Of a stretch of 64,000 nt of DNA, positions 29,494-39,139 are shown piece by piece. Position 1 is the first letter of the stretch. Each line of letters begins with the position of its first letter. The translations under genes and the position numbers were made by a program. The notes beneath the pieces are model-generated. The model saw nothing but the letters and a program-made list of their open reading frames with translations, had not been told where the DNA came from and searched no databases. Where the stretch lies: NCBI RefSeq assembly GCF_018333235.1, contig NZ_BORP01000007.1, forward strand, positions 104,023-168,022, in the 5' to 3' direction. This DNA is from Ornithinibacillus bavariensis (GTDB taxonomy: Bacteria > Bacillota > Bacilli > Bacillales > Amphibacillaceae).

Positions 29494-30588
29494 TTACCTT
29501 CTGCTAAGCGTGTGTAATCCATTTATTAAGAATTGACCTCTAGATTTTCTTACTGATTCAATTCGCTCTTCCGCCATTCTATCTGCAGCTAAATACGTAG
29601 GTATATTATCACGTTTTGAAATTTCGAATACGCGAAGAAGGCTATCATAAATTCCTTCGACCTTTTTCATTGCTCTAGATTGGTTATAACCATTTAATTC
29701 ATCCGCTACGTTAATCACTCCACCAGCGTTTATTACATAATCTGGAGCATAAACAATCCCTTTTTCATATAGAATATCACCATGCTCAGAAGACTTTAAC
29801 TGATTGTTTGCTGATCCAGCAACTACCTTAGCCTTCAACCGTGGAATCGTATCATCATTGATTGTTGCCCCAAGTGCACAAGGTGCATAAATGTCGCAAT
29901 CAACATCATAAATGTCATTCGGATCAACAGCTTTAGCATCAAATGCTTCAACAGCACGTTCAACTGCTGCTTTATTAATATCTGTAACAATTAGATTTAC
30001 GCCTTCCTTATGTAAATACTCACATAATGTAAAAGCTACATTCCCTACACCTTGTACAGCAACAGTTTTTCCTTCTAAGGAATCACTACCAAATGCCTCT
30101 AATGCAGCAGCCTTAATTCCCTTATATACACCGTAAGCTGTTACAGGTGACGGGTTACCCGAAGAACCAAATTCAGGGGAAATACCTGTTACAAAATCTG
30201 TTTCCATATGAATTAGGTCCATATCCTCAACTGTTGTACCTACATCCTCAGCAGTTATGTATCTACCATTTAAGCTTTGAATATATCTTCCGAACGCACG
30301 GAACATTTCTGGATTTTTATCTGTTCTTGGGTCACCAATAATGACTGTTTTACCTCCACCTAAGTTCAGTCCAGCTGCAGCGTTTTTATATGTCATACCT
30401 TTTGCAAGACGCATTGCATCGATGATCGCTTCTTCTTCAGAGTCATAAGTCCACATTCTAGTACCACCAAGTGCTGGACCTAATGTCGTATCATGTATAG
30501 CAATAATTGCTTTTAGGCCCGAATTCTTATCTTGGCAAAAGACGATTTGTTCATAGTCATAAACTTCCATATTCTTAAAAATATCCAT
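29494..30588 (-). CDS. bcd: Leucine (branched-chain amino acid) dehydrogenase
   Basis: NAD-dependent oxidative deamination of leucine, valine and isoleucine to the 2-oxoacids used by the Bkd complex. The active-site Lys segments are in [27 protein letters not shown] precedes the catalytic Asp region, and [17 protein letters not shown] is the Rossmann dinucleotide loop. 364 aa is the usual length. ATG at 30588 follows AAGGAGGA. It is the first gene of the operon; the 370-base upstream region carries a cre-like site and an AT palindrome. Confidence 0.95.
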   Translation of the reverse strand: MDIFKNMEVYDYEQIVFCQDKNSGLKAIIAIHDTTLGPALGGTRMWTYDSEEEAIIDAMRLAKGMTYKNAAAGLNLGGGKTVIIGDPRTDKNPEMFRAFGRYIQSLNGRYITAEDVGTTVEDMDLIHMETDFVTGISPEFGSSGNPSPVTAYGVYKGIKAAALEAFGSDSLEGKTVAVQGVGNVAFTLCEYLHKEGVNLIVTDINKAAVERAVEAFDAKAVDPNDIYDVDCDIYAPCALGATINDDTIPRLKAKVVAGSANNQLKSSEHGDILYEKGIVYAPDYVINAGGVINVADELNGYNQSRAMKKVEGIYDSLLRVFEISKRDNIPTYLAADRMAEERIESVRKSRGQFLINGLHTLSRR

Positions 30589-30759
30589 AGTAAATTCCTC
30601 CTTAAATAAATGGTAAAGTATCTATATAATAAACTCTTACTTAAACAGCTTGAGCTATTAACATTATCATGATACAAACATGACGTAAAATATAATCGTT
30701 TTGAGTATAATTTTTTTTACTTATTAACCATTATAATACAAAACATTCGTAAATAAAAA

Positions 30760-30774
30760 ATGTAAGCGCTTTAA
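30760..30774. promoter_or_regulatory. Candidate CcpA (cre) operator upstream of bcd
   Basis: The minus strand reads TTAAAGCGCTTACA, 13 of 14 matches to TGWAANCGNTNWCA (only the second base differs), and the plus strand also matches 13 of 14. It lies about 175 bases before the bcd start and about 190 before the DUF2627 start, so either could be the target. Confidence 0.5.
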
Positions 30775-30778
30775 TTTT

Positions 30779-30807
30779 AATATTTAAAAAAATATTTTTT
30801 AAATATT
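30779..30807. repeat. AT-only 13-bp inverted repeat upstream of bcd
   Basis: AATATTTAAAAAA and its exact complement flank the 3-base centre ATA. It lies 5 bases from the cre-like site. It may be a protein site or a curved-DNA element; no known regulator is assigned. Confidence 0.6.
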
Positions 30808-30922
30808 AAAAAATATTGCGCTTTTCATGCTATTATTTTTCAAGGAAAACTCTACTTTTCTATCATACGTTAACATTACTATTTAGGCAAATATAAATAA
30901 TTTATCTATTTATTTTGTTTTT

Positions 30923-30931
30923 TGGTATACT
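30923..30931 (+). promoter_or_regulatory. Extended -10 promoter for the DUF2627 gene
   Basis: TGG followed by TATACT forms a TGnTATAAT-type extended -10 element 31 bases before the start codon. No good -35 is seen at 17 bases, which extended -10 promoters can do without. Confidence 0.45.
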
Positions 30932-30961
30932 TTTATCAAGCAAAACTAAAGGGAGATTAAA

Positions 30962-31198
30962 ATGATTAGAATAGTAGCGGCACTGACATTATTTATACCT
31001 GGAGTTATAGCAGCTATTGGAATAAAACTCATGAGAGATACGTTATTTGATGAATTCCATCCAATCTTTCTTCATACTGGTGTCCAGTTTGCATTTGGAC
31101 TTTTTCTTTTTATAGGCGGTCTTACCTTTTTAGGTGGTTTTATCATTCATCGAGATCGTAGGAAGCAAGCCGAAAAAAAGCTCAATAAAAATAACTAA
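30962..31198 (+). CDS. DUF2627 family small membrane protein
   Basis: 78 residues with two transmembrane helices (about 4-22 and 40-61) joined by a loop containing MRDTLFDEFHPIFLHTG, and a charged C-terminus (HRDRRKQAEKK). This is the pattern of the DUF2627/YqzF family found near the bkd genes in Bacillus. Function unknown. ATG at 30962 follows AGGGAGA. It is 22 bases upstream of the aspartokinase gene and likely in its transcript. Confidence 0.75.
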   Translation: MIRIVAALTLFIPGVIAAIGIKLMRDTLFDEFHPIFLHTGVQFAFGLFLFIGGLTFLGGFIIHRDRRKQAEKKLNKNN

Positions 31199-31220
31199 TT
31201 AAGACTTGGGGTGTGGATAG

Positions 31221-32585
31221 ATGAAGGTCGCCAAATTTGGTGGTAGTTCTCTAGCAAGTGCTGAACAAATTAAAAAGGTTGGAGAAATCATAAAAAGTGA
31301 CCCTAAGCGTAAGTTTGTCATTGTATCCGCACCAGGAAAACAGAACAAAGAAGATAGGAAAATGACGGATCTTCTCATCGATTTAGCAAATACATCATTC
31401 GCTAACCAACCTTATGAAGAACTTTTACAAACCATAATAATTCGTTTTTATAAAATCATTACTGACTTAGGTTTGAATAGACAGCTATTAGATGACATTC
31501 ACCATTCTATATTACATAATTTAAAACGTGAACAATCTGCCGCTGATAAAATGGATCTGATAAAGTCAATTGGTGAAGATAGCTCTGCTAAAATTGTCAG
31601 TGACTATCTTGTGTCCCTGGGATTAGAAGCATATTACGTTAATCCAAAGGAAGCAGGAATACTAGTTTCTGATGAACCTGGAAATGCTCAAATCTTGCCG
31701 GAAAGTTTTGAGAAAATCAAGACATTACGGGAACGGAGTGGTATCTTAGTCATTCCTGGTTTTTTTGGCTATACGAAAGCTGGTAAACTTGTAACGTTCT
31801 CAAGAGGCGGATCCGATATTACTGGTTCTATAATAGCTGCTGGAATACATGCAGAGCTATATGAAAACTTTACTGACGTAGACTCTGTCTACTCTGTGAA
31901 TCCGACTATTGTAGAGAATCCTAAAGAAATTAAGGTATTAACGTATAAAGAGATGCGGGAACTTTCCTATGCAGGTTTTACTGTATTTCATGATGAAGCA
32001 TTAATTCCAGCATTTAAACGAGGAATTCCAGTAGCTATAAAGAATACGAATAATCCTCATCTACAAGGTACCTTCGTTGTTTCAGAAAAGAAAGAGAAGA
32101 GTAAAGCTGTCGTGGGAATCGCTAGTGATACTGGATTTAGTACGTTATATGTAGGTAAATATTTAATGAATCGCGAAATCGGATTTGGTCGCAGACTCCT
32201 CCAAATTTTAGAGGATGAGCAAATTTCATTTGAACATGCCCCATCTGGAATTGATGACATATCTGTTATTATTCGAGAAAGACAGTTTACTCCGGAAAAA
32301 GAAGTAAAAGTACTAGAGAGAATAAAAGAAGAATTACATCCAGATTCTCTATCCCTTCAACATGGATTGGCACTAATTATGATTGTTGGTGAAGGGATTA
32401 TGGAAACCATTGGAATTGCAGAAAAGGCAGCTACAGCTCTAGCTCATGCTAATGTTAATATTAAAATGATCAACCAAGGCTCCTCATACGTTTCCATGAT
32501 GTTTGGAATAGACGCTAAAGACTTAAACAAGGGAGTAAACTCTCTATATAAAGTATTTTTTGATGACGATTACGAATATGAATAA
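31221..32585 (+). CDS. Aspartate kinase (monofunctional, YclM-like)
   Basis: Phosphorylates aspartate at the entry to lysine, threonine and methionine synthesis. KFGGSS opens the kinase domain, FSRGGSDITGSIIAAG is the substrate region, and two ACT regulatory domains follow from about residue 305 (the second contains GLALIMIVGEGI and ANVNIKMINQGSSYVSMMFG). 454 aa is the length of undivided aspartokinase III-type enzymes, not the alpha/beta LysC with its internal start. ATG 31221 follows GGGGTGTGG. A strong terminator follows. Allosteric effector is not predictable from sequence alone. Confidence 0.88.
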   Translation: MKVAKFGGSSLASAEQIKKVGEIIKSDPKRKFVIVSAPGKQNKEDRKMTDLLIDLANTSFANQPYEELLQTIIIRFYKIITDLGLNRQLLDDIHHSILHNLKREQSAADKMDLIKSIGEDSSAKIVSDYLVSLGLEAYYVNPKEAGILVSDEPGNAQILPESFEKIKTLRERSGILVIPGFFGYTKAGKLVTFSRGGSDITGSIIAAGIHAELYENFTDVDSVYSVNPTIVENPKEIKVLTYKEMRELSYAGFTVFHDEALIPAFKRGIPVAIKNTNNPHLQGTFVVSEKKEKSKAVVGIASDTGFSTLYVGKYLMNREIGFGRRLLQILEDEQISFEHAPSGIDDISVIIRERQFTPEKEVKVLERIKEELHPDSLSLQHGLALIMIVGEGIMETIGIAEKAATALAHANVNIKMINQGSSYVSMMFGIDAKDLNKGVNSLYKVFFDDDYEYE

Positions 32586-32610
32586 AGTCGATTAAGAGAA
32601 ATCTTTTAAT

Positions 32611-32648
32611 AAAAAAATTACTGTACAATTCGATACAGTAATTTTTTT
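32611..32648. terminator. Bidirectional terminator between aspartokinase and spo0A
   Basis: A 15-bp perfect stem (AAAAAAATTACTGTA) with an 8-base loop between the convergent genes; T-runs are present on both strands. Confidence 0.85.
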
Positions 32649-32688
32649 ATTAAAATAGAGTTATCCTGACTAAATTTTCACTTATGTA

Positions 32689-33471
32689 TTAACTCGCCTT
32701 ATGCTCCAGACGAAGCCTATCTGCAACCATTGCAATAAATTCCGAGTTTGTAGGCTTAGCTTTAGAAATACTAACCGTATATCCAAATAATGCGCTTATT
32801 GAATCTATGTTCCCTCTACTCCACGCAACCTCGATAGCATGCCTAATTGCCCGTTCTACACGGGATGAAGTAGTATTGAATTTCTTCGCAATATCAGGAT
32901 ATAAAACCTTCGTAATGGAACCTAATAATTCAATGTCATTATAAACCATTGTAATCGCTTCTCTTAAATACATATACCCTTTAATATGAGCTGGAACGCC
33001 AATCTCATGAATAATGTTGGTAATGCTTGCTTCTAAATCCTTTTTCTTTCTTTCCCTCTTCATAATTGGGTTACTATGATTAGATATAGCGGAACGCCCA
33101 TTCACTTGACGAATTTGATCGGCAAGATTCTCAAGATCAAATGGTTTTAAGATAAAATATGATGCCCCTAAATCAACAGCTTTCTTCATTACCTCTTCCT
33201 GTCCAAAAGCCGTTAGCATGATAACATATGGATCATTATTAGCTCTACCCTTCTCCCTCAGCGAACTTAAAACAGCTAAACCATCTACATGTGGCATGAT
33301 TATATCTAGTACCAAAACATCCGGTTTTTTCTCTTCAATAAGTGTAAGGCAATCCTTTCCATTGTAAGCAGTTCCAATAATCTCGATATCTGGCTGCTCG
33401 TCAAAAAACTCCTCCATTAACTGTATTAAATCTCGGTTGTCGTCGACCAAACATACTGATATTTTTTCCAC
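32689..33471 (-). CDS. spo0A: Sporulation master regulator Spo0A
   Basis: Response regulator that receives phosphate through the phosphorelay and directs entry into sporulation. Receiver domain (1-about 125) has the acidic pair Asp10-Asp11, phospho-acceptor Asp56 (VLVLDIIMP) and LKPFD Lys. After a hinge, the C-terminal Spo0A_C domain (about 150-260) shows the DNA-recognition stretch [20 protein letters not shown]. 260 aa. The start is a GTG at 33471, 6 bases after AAGGAGGAG, as in B. subtilis. Upstream lie a sigma-H-type promoter and 0A boxes, consistent with autoregulation. Confidence 0.97.
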   Translation of the reverse strand: MEKISVCLVDDNRDLIQLMEEFFDEQPDIEIIGTAYNGKDCLTLIEEKKPDVLVLDIIMPHVDGLAVLSSLREKGRANNDPYVIMLTAFGQEEVMKKAVDLGASYFILKPFDLENLADQIRQVNGRSAISNHSNPIMKRERKKKDLEASITNIIHEIGVPAHIKGYMYLREAITMVYNDIELLGSITKVLYPDIAKKFNTTSSRVERAIRHAIEVAWSRGNIDSISALFGYTVSISKAKPTNSEFIAMVADRLRLEHKAS

Positions 33472-33506
33472 AAATTGCTCCTCCTTCAGTTATATGTCCA
33501 TAAAAA

Positions 33507-33535
33507 GTATTCGACAAAAGATTAAAATATCCTTC
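33507..33535 (-). promoter_or_regulatory. Sigma-H-type promoter of spo0A with overlapping 0A box
   Basis: Minus-strand GAAGGATAT (fits RNAGGAWWW) and GTCGAAT (fits RNNGAAT) are 11 bases apart. The -10 overlaps a perfect 0A box TGTCGAA (33510-33516). About 40 bases precede the start codon. This is the expected arrangement of the Ps promoter under feedback by Spo0A-P. Confidence 0.7.
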
Positions 33536-33642
33536 CCTTTTTCAAAAAAACTTTGTATTTTTTTATGTTTTCTTTTATTAGCTTTATTTTTCTTTGTTTT
33601 TCTATCGTATTCGCTACAAAGCGACAACCAATCATTTCCATT

Positions 33643-33649
33643 TGTCGAA
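33643..33649 (+). promoter_or_regulatory. Second 0A box upstream of spo0A
   Basis: Plus-strand TGTCGAA is an exact match to the 0A-box core, about 130 bases upstream of the promoter-linked box. A near match (GCGACAA, 33621-33627) lies between them. Confidence 0.5.
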
Positions 33650-33674
33650 TAATCTTTACTGCAAGAAAGAGAAA

Positions 33675-33701
33675 GGTTTGACTTCCTAAGAAAGTCAAAC
33701 C
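33675..33701 (-). terminator. Terminator after spoIVB
   Basis: Minus-strand GGTTTGACTT pairs perfectly with AAGTCAAACC over a 7-base loop, followed by TTTCTCTTTCTT. It is 6 bases past the spoIVB stop, so spo0A relies on its own promoter. Confidence 0.75.
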
Positions 33702-33707
33702 CGTGTA

Positions 33708-34994
33708 CTAGCTTGCTTTTACTGTCTCTTTTTCATAAATATCAACACCTGCATCTTGCAACATCCATTCAATATGGACACCATATCCACTTGTTGGATC
33801 ATTTACAAATACATGGGTAACCGCACCGACTACTTTGCCATTTTGAATAATAGGACTACCACTCATTCCCTGAACGATTCCACCAGTGGCCTCTAACAAT
33901 TTTGGGTCAGTAATTTGAATGACCATCCCTTTTGTAGCTGGTGATTTTTGCGGAACGCTACTTACAATTTCAACATCAAATTCTTCCACTTTTTCACCAT
34001 CAATAACTGTCAAAATTTTTGCAGGTCCCTCTTTAACTTCATGTGATAATGCAATTGGCATAGGCTTATCATATTTTCCATTCCTTATTTGGTCATCTAG
34101 TTGCCCAAAGATACCAAATGGACTATTTTTAGTTATCGTTCCAATTTTATTTTCTTTTATGGAGAATTTCGCTTGTTTCTCACCTGGGGTTCCATTATTT
34201 CCTTTTTGAATGGAAGTGACAGTTGATCGAACGATAGTACCATCGTGGATTTCAATTGGTTTTTTTGTATCCATATCGGATATCACATGACCGAGAGCTC
34301 CATATTTCTTGGACTTTGGCTCAAAGAAGGTCATTGTTCCAATACCTGCTGCAGAGTCCCTTATATATAATCCGATGCGATATTCGCTCTCTTTTTTATC
34401 TAATACTGGGGATAGTTCCGTTGTAAAGGTTTCTTTTCCTCTCTTCACCTTTATTTTAACTGGCATCGATTTTTTTCCAGATTCTTCGACTATTGGTTTA
34501 ACATCATTCATTTCTTCAATTTCCTTACCATTCATTTCCATAATGACGTCTCCAACCTTAATGTTTGCATCCTCGCCTGGAGAGAGTGTGCCATTATCAC
34601 CATTAACAAGATGATGTCCAACAACTAAAACCCCTAAAGTCTGCAGCTGTACTCCTATGGATTGACCACCAGGAATCACTTTTACATCCTTTAATACGGA
34701 AACATTTACTTTTTTTATTGGTACGCCGGCCATCGTATAAATTAACTGACTATCGCCAGGCTCTTCTACGTGGAAGCTTGACGCATTAACAGCCTCAGCA
34801 TTGTCATTAACTGCAGCATGAACTTGAACTGATTTTCCTAGGCTTGGAACCTTCATGGGGAACTGGTTTTGAAAAGTAATTATTTTATCGGGAATGGTGA
34901 AATAATTTTGTATTGGGGGCGTAAAAGGAACAATTAGCAGTCCGAGTAAGAGTAATACTCCTGCTATGATACGAATTTTGTCTATATATTTCAC
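33708..34994 (-). CDS. spoIVB: SpoIVB serine peptidase
   Basis: Forespore-secreted S55 peptidase that cleaves SpoIVFA and so triggers pro-sigma-K processing. One N-terminal membrane anchor (about 8-28); a PDZ domain (about 110-200) with [20 protein letters not shown]; and the peptidase domain with [12 protein letters not shown] (His) and [16 protein letters not shown] (Ser nucleophile). 428 aa fits B. subtilis (about 426). The start is a GTG at 34994 with AAGGAG upstream, spaced rather far. Position between recN and spo0A is conserved. Confidence 0.95.
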   Translation of the reverse strand: MKYIDKIRIIAGVLLLLGLLIVPFTPPIQNYFTIPDKIITFQNQFPMKVPSLGKSVQVHAAVNDNAEAVNASSFHVEEPGDSQLIYTMAGVPIKKVNVSVLKDVKVIPGGQSIGVQLQTLGVLVVGHHLVNGDNGTLSPGEDANIKVGDVIMEMNGKEIEEMNDVKPIVEESGKKSMPVKIKVKRGKETFTTELSPVLDKKESEYRIGLYIRDSAAGIGTMTFFEPKSKKYGALGHVISDMDTKKPIEIHDGTIVRSTVTSIQKGNNGTPGEKQAKFSIKENKIGTITKNSPFGIFGQLDDQIRNGKYDKPMPIALSHEVKEGPAKILTVIDGEKVEEFDVEIVSSVPQKSPATKGMVIQITDPKLLEATGGIVQGMSGSPIIQNGKVVGAVTHVFVNDPTSGYGVHIEWMLQDAGVDIYEKETVKAS

Positions 34995-35132
34995 AAATGT
35001 CCACTCTCCTTGTTCCTAAACCCATACCATATTTTTTATCTGTACTTCTAATTTGACCTTTAAAGCAAATTTTTAAACTGGGAAATGTTAAGAAAAGCTG
35101 TGTAACATTTCCTATTTAAAAATGCGAATAAT

Positions 35133-35158
35133 AAAACCAGATACGTAATAGTATCTGG
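35133..35158 (-). terminator. Terminator after recN
   Basis: Minus-strand CCAGATAC-TATTAC-GTATCTGG followed by TTTTATTATT, 10 bases past the recN stop. Confidence 0.78.
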
Positions 35159-35167
35159 CTATTTCCA

Positions 35168-36883
35168 CTAATTATTTATAAGTTGTCCTTTTTTAAAGCT
35201 CTCTGCTAAATCAAGTAGCTCCTTTGCATGCTCTTTAGCAGTATTAGTTAATTTCGTACCTGTCATCATCCTACTTAGCTCATTAATTTGTTCTGTTTCA
35301 GTTAACACAGAAACATGTGTTAACGTCCGATTATTGATCTCATCCTTTTCAATTAATAAATGGGTATCAGCCATTGCAGCAACCTGTGGTAAATGTGTGA
35401 TACATAAGACTTGTGATTCCTTTGAAATTTGGAAAATCTTTTCTGCGATTGCTTGAGCAACACGACCACTTACTCCAGTATCCACTTCATCAAATATAAC
35501 ACTAGTAACACCTTGATGTTTCGCAAACAATTTTTTTAATACAAGCATGATTCTGGATAGCTCTCCACCTGATGCCACCTTACTAATTTCTTTTAGAGGC
35601 TCCCCTAAATTTGTAGAAATTAGAAAGCGAATTTGATCAAAACCATTTTTATGTAGCTCCACATGTTCTGAAGGAGTTTCTGGGGAAAATTCAATAGAAA
35701 AAGTTGACTTTTCCAAATATAAGTCCTTAAGCTCTACATGAACCTCTTCTATTAAAGCTTTCGCTGCTTTCTTCCGTAAATCATGTAGTTGTTTTGCTTC
35801 AAGAAATGCATCCTGTTTTACTTCTTCTATTTCGTTCATTATTTTTTGTAGATGAGATTCTTTATTATTTATTAGCTCGATTTCTTCTTCTATTTTACCC
35901 ATATACTCAATCATTTCACTGACAGTCGTTCCATACTTCTTTTTTAATCGGTCAATTTCCGCCAATCTTCCTTCAATTTCATTTAAGCGATTCGGGTCAA
36001 ATTCTAAACCATCCATATAATTACTCAATTGGTATGTAAGATCTTCAATCATATAAAAATGATTAGTAATTTCCTCAGACTTTTTGGCGATAAAAGGATC
36101 AAATGAACTATTCTCTTCTAATGCCTTTTGAGCAATATGTAACAATTCCAGGCCCTTTTCTTCACCATAAAGAGCATTATATGCTTCTGTTATCCCTCTA
36201 AAAATTCGTTCATAATTTAAAAGCTGCTTACGTTCATTTTCCAATTCTATATCTTCATTTGGGACTAAGTTCGCTTTTTCTAATTCATTTAATTGAAACT
36301 CCAATAAATCAAGACGTTGTGCCATTTCTTTTTCATTTTCATTAAGTTCTTTATATCGGTTTCGAAGGGACTGTAATTTCTGAAATAGGGTGAGATATTC
36401 TTCTTTTGCTTGTTCTATTTGATCTCGATTATACAAGTCCAGTAATTCGATATGATTTTCTGGAATCATTAACGATTGTGTTTCATGCTGACTATGGATA
36501 TCAATTAGTGTTCTGCCAAATTCTTTTAATATCGCAAGTGTGACTAACTTTCCATTTACACGACAAATACTTTTACCCGACGCTGTAATTACTCGATTTA
36601 AGACGATTTCATTGTCGCGTGTTTCTACACCGTATTGGTTTCCCACTTCATGAATTGGATGATTGTCTGAATCGATTAAGAATAATCCCTCAATTTCTGC
36701 CTTCTCCTCTCCGTGTCGTACGAAATCAACAGAGGATCGCCCTCCAGCTAATAATTGAATCGAATCAATAATGATGGATTTCCCTGCACCTGTTTCACCA
36801 GAAAGTACTGTTAAGCCATCCTGGAAAGTTATCGTAAGCTGATCAATAATTGCAAAATTACGAATAGCTAATTCAGTTAACAT
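35168..36883 (-). CDS. recN: DNA repair protein RecN
   Basis: SMC-like ATPase that gathers at double-strand breaks. Walker A GETGAGKS at about 30-37, two long coiled-coil regions (about 155-370) with Glu/Lys/Leu-rich heptads, ABC signature ASGGELSRIMLVLKKLF, Walker B VIFDEVDTGVSG and a His in ITHLPQVAAMAD. 571 aa is typical. ATG at 36883 follows AGGGGGTG. It lies 19 bases downstream of argR, the usual Bacillus pairing, and is probably transcribed from it. Confidence 0.96.
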   Translation of the reverse strand: MLTELAIRNFAIIDQLTITFQDGLTVLSGETGAGKSIIIDSIQLLAGGRSSVDFVRHGEEKAEIEGLFLIDSDNHPIHEVGNQYGVETRDNEIVLNRVITASGKSICRVNGKLVTLAILKEFGRTLIDIHSQHETQSLMIPENHIELLDLYNRDQIEQAKEEYLTLFQKLQSLRNRYKELNENEKEMAQRLDLLEFQLNELEKANLVPNEDIELENERKQLLNYERIFRGITEAYNALYGEEKGLELLHIAQKALEENSSFDPFIAKKSEEITNHFYMIEDLTYQLSNYMDGLEFDPNRLNEIEGRLAEIDRLKKKYGTTVSEMIEYMGKIEEEIELINNKESHLQKIMNEIEEVKQDAFLEAKQLHDLRKKAAKALIEEVHVELKDLYLEKSTFSIEFSPETPSEHVELHKNGFDQIRFLISTNLGEPLKEISKVASGGELSRIMLVLKKLFAKHQGVTSVIFDEVDTGVSGRVAQAIAEKIFQISKESQVLCITHLPQVAAMADTHLLIEKDEINNRTLTHVSVLTETEQINELSRMMTGTKLTNTAKEHAKELLDLAESFKKGQLINN

Positions 36884-36902
36884 TCTCAGTCACCCCCTAT
36901 GA

Positions 36903-37352
36903 TTAAAGCATATCAATAAATCGTTCTTTAATGGTGATGGTATCCTCTTCTGTACGACAAATAATTAGGCATGTATCGTCACCACAAATAGTTCCCATTA
37001 TTTCATCCCAGTCTAAATTATCAATGAGTACGCCAACAGCATGTGCATTACCTGGGAGCGTCTTTAACACGATGAAATGACTTGTGTGGTCGATTTTAAC
37101 AAATGCATCCATAATTAACCGTTTTAATTTGTCAAGAGGATTAAAGCGCTGATCAGCAGGTAAACTGTACTTATATTTTCCACCATTGGTGGGCACTTTC
37201 ACTAGATGCAGTTCCTTAATATCACGTGAAACTGTTGCTTGTGTCACGTTATACCCAAGGCTTTTTAAACGATCGACAAGCTCATCCTGTGTATCAATAT
37301 CATTTTCAGTGATTAGTTCTCTAATTTTTATATGTCTTTGTATCTTACTCAT
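36903..37352 (-). CDS. argR: Arginine repressor/activator (ArgR/AhrC)
   Basis: Hexameric arginine-sensing regulator that represses biosynthesis and activates catabolism of arginine. The winged helix (1-70) has [20 protein letters not shown] with the recognition helix SRDIKELHL; the C-terminal oligomer domain has the arginine-binding [13 protein letters not shown]. 149 aa, same as B. subtilis AhrC. ATG 37352 follows AGGGGGTGC. Upstream lies tlyA with its terminator; downstream is recN. Confidence 0.95.
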   Translation of the reverse strand: MSKIQRHIKIRELITENDIDTQDELVDRLKSLGYNVTQATVSRDIKELHLVKVPTNGGKYKYSLPADQRFNPLDKLKRLIMDAFVKIDHTSHFIVLKTLPGNAHAVGVLIDNLDWDEIMGTICGDDTCLIICRTEEDTITIKERFIDML

Positions 37353-37370
37353 ATTGCACCCCCTAATTAA

Positions 37371-37397
37371 ATAGAAAGGACTACAACGCTGTAGTCC
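37371..37397 (-). terminator. Terminator after tlyA
   Basis: Minus-strand GGACTACA-GCGT-TGTAGTCC followed by TTTCTATTT, 6 bases past the tlyA stop; it may be leaky, giving some read-through into argR. Confidence 0.68.
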
Positions 37398-37403
37398 AGA
37401 AAC

Positions 37404-38231
37404 TCAATTATTCTGTGGTGTCGTCAAGTCTGTATGAGCTCTATTGACTACGTCCTCTGGATTTAATTCTTCAATTGTTAACCCACTTATATCTTTGTTC
37501 CAACCTAAATGTGCCAAAAATTCCACATTACCATCTCCACCAGTTATCGGAGAATAGGTTAACCCGTAAAGCTCAAATCCTTCGTCCTTAGCAAATGAAA
37601 GAATAGAATGTAGTACATCTAAATGGACTTTTCTATCTCGGACAATTCCTTTTTTTCCTACCTGTTCCCTTCCTGCCTCAAACTGTGGCTTTATCAGTGT
37701 AACTACATCACTGTTGGAACCTAAAATATGTTTTAAAACAGGTAAAATCAATTTTAAGGAAATAAAGGATACATCGATCGTAGCAAAGCTTGGTAATCCA
37801 CTTTGCAGCATATCCTTCGTAACATAACGAAAATTCGTACGCTCCATGACAATTACACGCGGATCACTACGCAGCTTCCAGTCTAATTGATTATAGCCAA
37901 CATCAATGGCATAACAAAGCCTCGCTCCATTCTGAAGCGCACAGTCTGTGAACCCACCTGTAGAAGAGCCGATATCTACCATAATTTTATCATGAACATT
38001 GACGGAAAACACTTGAAGAGCCTTCTCTAGCTTTAGCCCACCTCGACCAACATAAGGAATGACTTTTCCTTTTACTGTTAATGGGATAGTTTCATCCACC
38101 TTCATGCCTGGCTTATCTAATCTTTCTTGCTCAGAAAAAACTAAACCAGCCATAATCGCTCGTTTTGCTTTTTCTCTTGTTTCTATTAAATTTCTTTCTA
38201 CTAGTAGAACATCTAGTCTAATTTTACTCAT
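37404..38231 (-). CDS. yqxC: TlyA-family RNA methyltransferase (YqxC)
   Basis: Predicted rRNA 2'-O-ribose methyltransferase. N-terminal S4 RNA-binding domain (about 1-65: RLDVLLVERNLIETREKAKRAI) followed by an FtsJ-like Rossmann fold with SAM loop VDIGSSTGGFTDCALQ. Further catalytic Lys/Asp positions at IDVSFISLKL and LIKPQFEAG agree with the K-D-K-E scheme. 275 aa fits. ATG 38231 has AAGGA upstream at a wide spacing. In B. subtilis dxs lies between ispA and this gene; here only 23 bases separate them. Confidence 0.9.
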   Translation of the reverse strand: MSKIRLDVLLVERNLIETREKAKRAIMAGLVFSEQERLDKPGMKVDETIPLTVKGKVIPYVGRGGLKLEKALQVFSVNVHDKIMVDIGSSTGGFTDCALQNGARLCYAIDVGYNQLDWKLRSDPRVIVMERTNFRYVTKDMLQSGLPSFATIDVSFISLKLILPVLKHILGSNSDVVTLIKPQFEAGREQVGKKGIVRDRKVHLDVLHSILSFAKDEGFELYGLTYSPITGGDGNVEFLAHLGWNKDISGLTIEELNPEDVVNRAHTDLTTPQNN

Positions 38232-38254
38232 GGTTGAAAAATCCTTTTCTGATG

Positions 38255-39139
38255 TTAATGGTCACGTTCACTAAAATACGTGGTCAACTCTGCTAATCGA
38301 GAAGTATTGGCGTTAGCATGTTTTAAAAGCTCCATGGCTTTTTCGGTATATCTTTTTTTCATTTCTATAGCGCCGTCAAGCCCTAATAGCTTTGGATAGG
38401 TACTCTTATGATTCGATTCGTCGCTACCTACAGCCTTCCCAAGCTTTCCTTCATCCCCAGTTACATCTAGAATATCATCCTGAACTTGAAAAATAAGACC
38501 TAAATAATAGGCAAATTGCTCTAGATGCTGAATTTGTTCTTCTGTAGCATTCCCTAAAAAGGCACCCGCAGAAACTGCAAACCGGAGAAGCTCTCCTGTT
38601 TTTAGAGCATGTATCTTTTCTAATTGTTCCAAATTGACACTCTGATTCTCAGCTTCCATATCTAAAATTTGTCCAGCTACCATACCACTTGGACCACTAG
38701 CACGAGCTAATTCTCTAAGAATATATACCTTTTCTACCTCAGATAATAAAGGATCATTTGCAATAATTTCAAAGCTATATGTTAATAAACCGTCCCCAGC
38801 AAGAATGGCAGTTGCCTCACCAAATACTTTATGATTGGTAAGAAGTCCACGTCGATATGAATCGTCATCCATTGCAGGTAAATCATCATGGATTAAAGAG
38901 TACGTATGGATCATTTCTAAAGCAATTTGCGTACTATAGGTCTTTTCTACGTTAGGGGAATAGGTTTCAAAGCTTGCTCTTAGTAAAATTGGTCTAAGTC
39001 TCTTACCGCCAGCTTCTAAAGAGTAAAGCATAGATTTTTTGAGCTGTTCTGGAATAGTTAAAGGTTTAAAGTGTTCTTTTACTTTATCTAGAAACAGCTG
39101 CTGATTCGATTCGATATAGCCTTCTAATAATTGCTTCAC
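38255..39139 (-). CDS. ispA: Farnesyl diphosphate synthase (polyprenyl synthetase)
   Basis: Condenses isopentenyl diphosphate with dimethylallyl and geranyl diphosphate to make C15 farnesyl diphosphate for undecaprenol, quinone and haem side chains. First Asp-rich motif DDLPAMDDD, second [16 protein letters not shown] near residue 45 and KTGELL are all present. 294 aa is normal. The start is GTG 39139, overlapping the xseB stop (GTGA). Operon neighbours xseB-xseA are typical of Bacillus. Confidence 0.94.
   Translation of the reverse strand: MKQLLEGYIESNQQLFLDKVKEHFKPLTIPEQLKKSMLYSLEAGGKRLRPILLRASFETYSPNVEKTYSTQIALEMIHTYSLIHDDLPAMDDDSYRRGLLTNHKVFGEATAILAGDGLLTYSFEIIANDPLLSEVEKVYILRELARASGPSGMVAGQILDMEAENQSVNLEQLEKIHALKTGELLRFAVSAGAFLGNATEEQIQHLEQFAYYLGLIFQVQDDILDVTGDEGKLGKAVGSDESNHKSTYPKLLGLDGAIEMKKRYTEKAMELLKHANANTSRLAELTTYFSERDH

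Larger units (their letters stand above)
30589..30961. other. Divergent control region between bcd and the DUF2627 gene
   Basis: About 370 very AT-rich bases with no gene. It holds the cre-like site, the AT palindrome and an extended -10 promoter listed separately. I saw no clear -24/-12 sigma-L element on the bcd side. Confidence 0.6.

Noticed and set aside
30589..30961. Sigma-L (-24/-12) promoter before bcd
   Set aside because: I looked for GG-N10-GC spaced elements on the minus strand and found none that fit.
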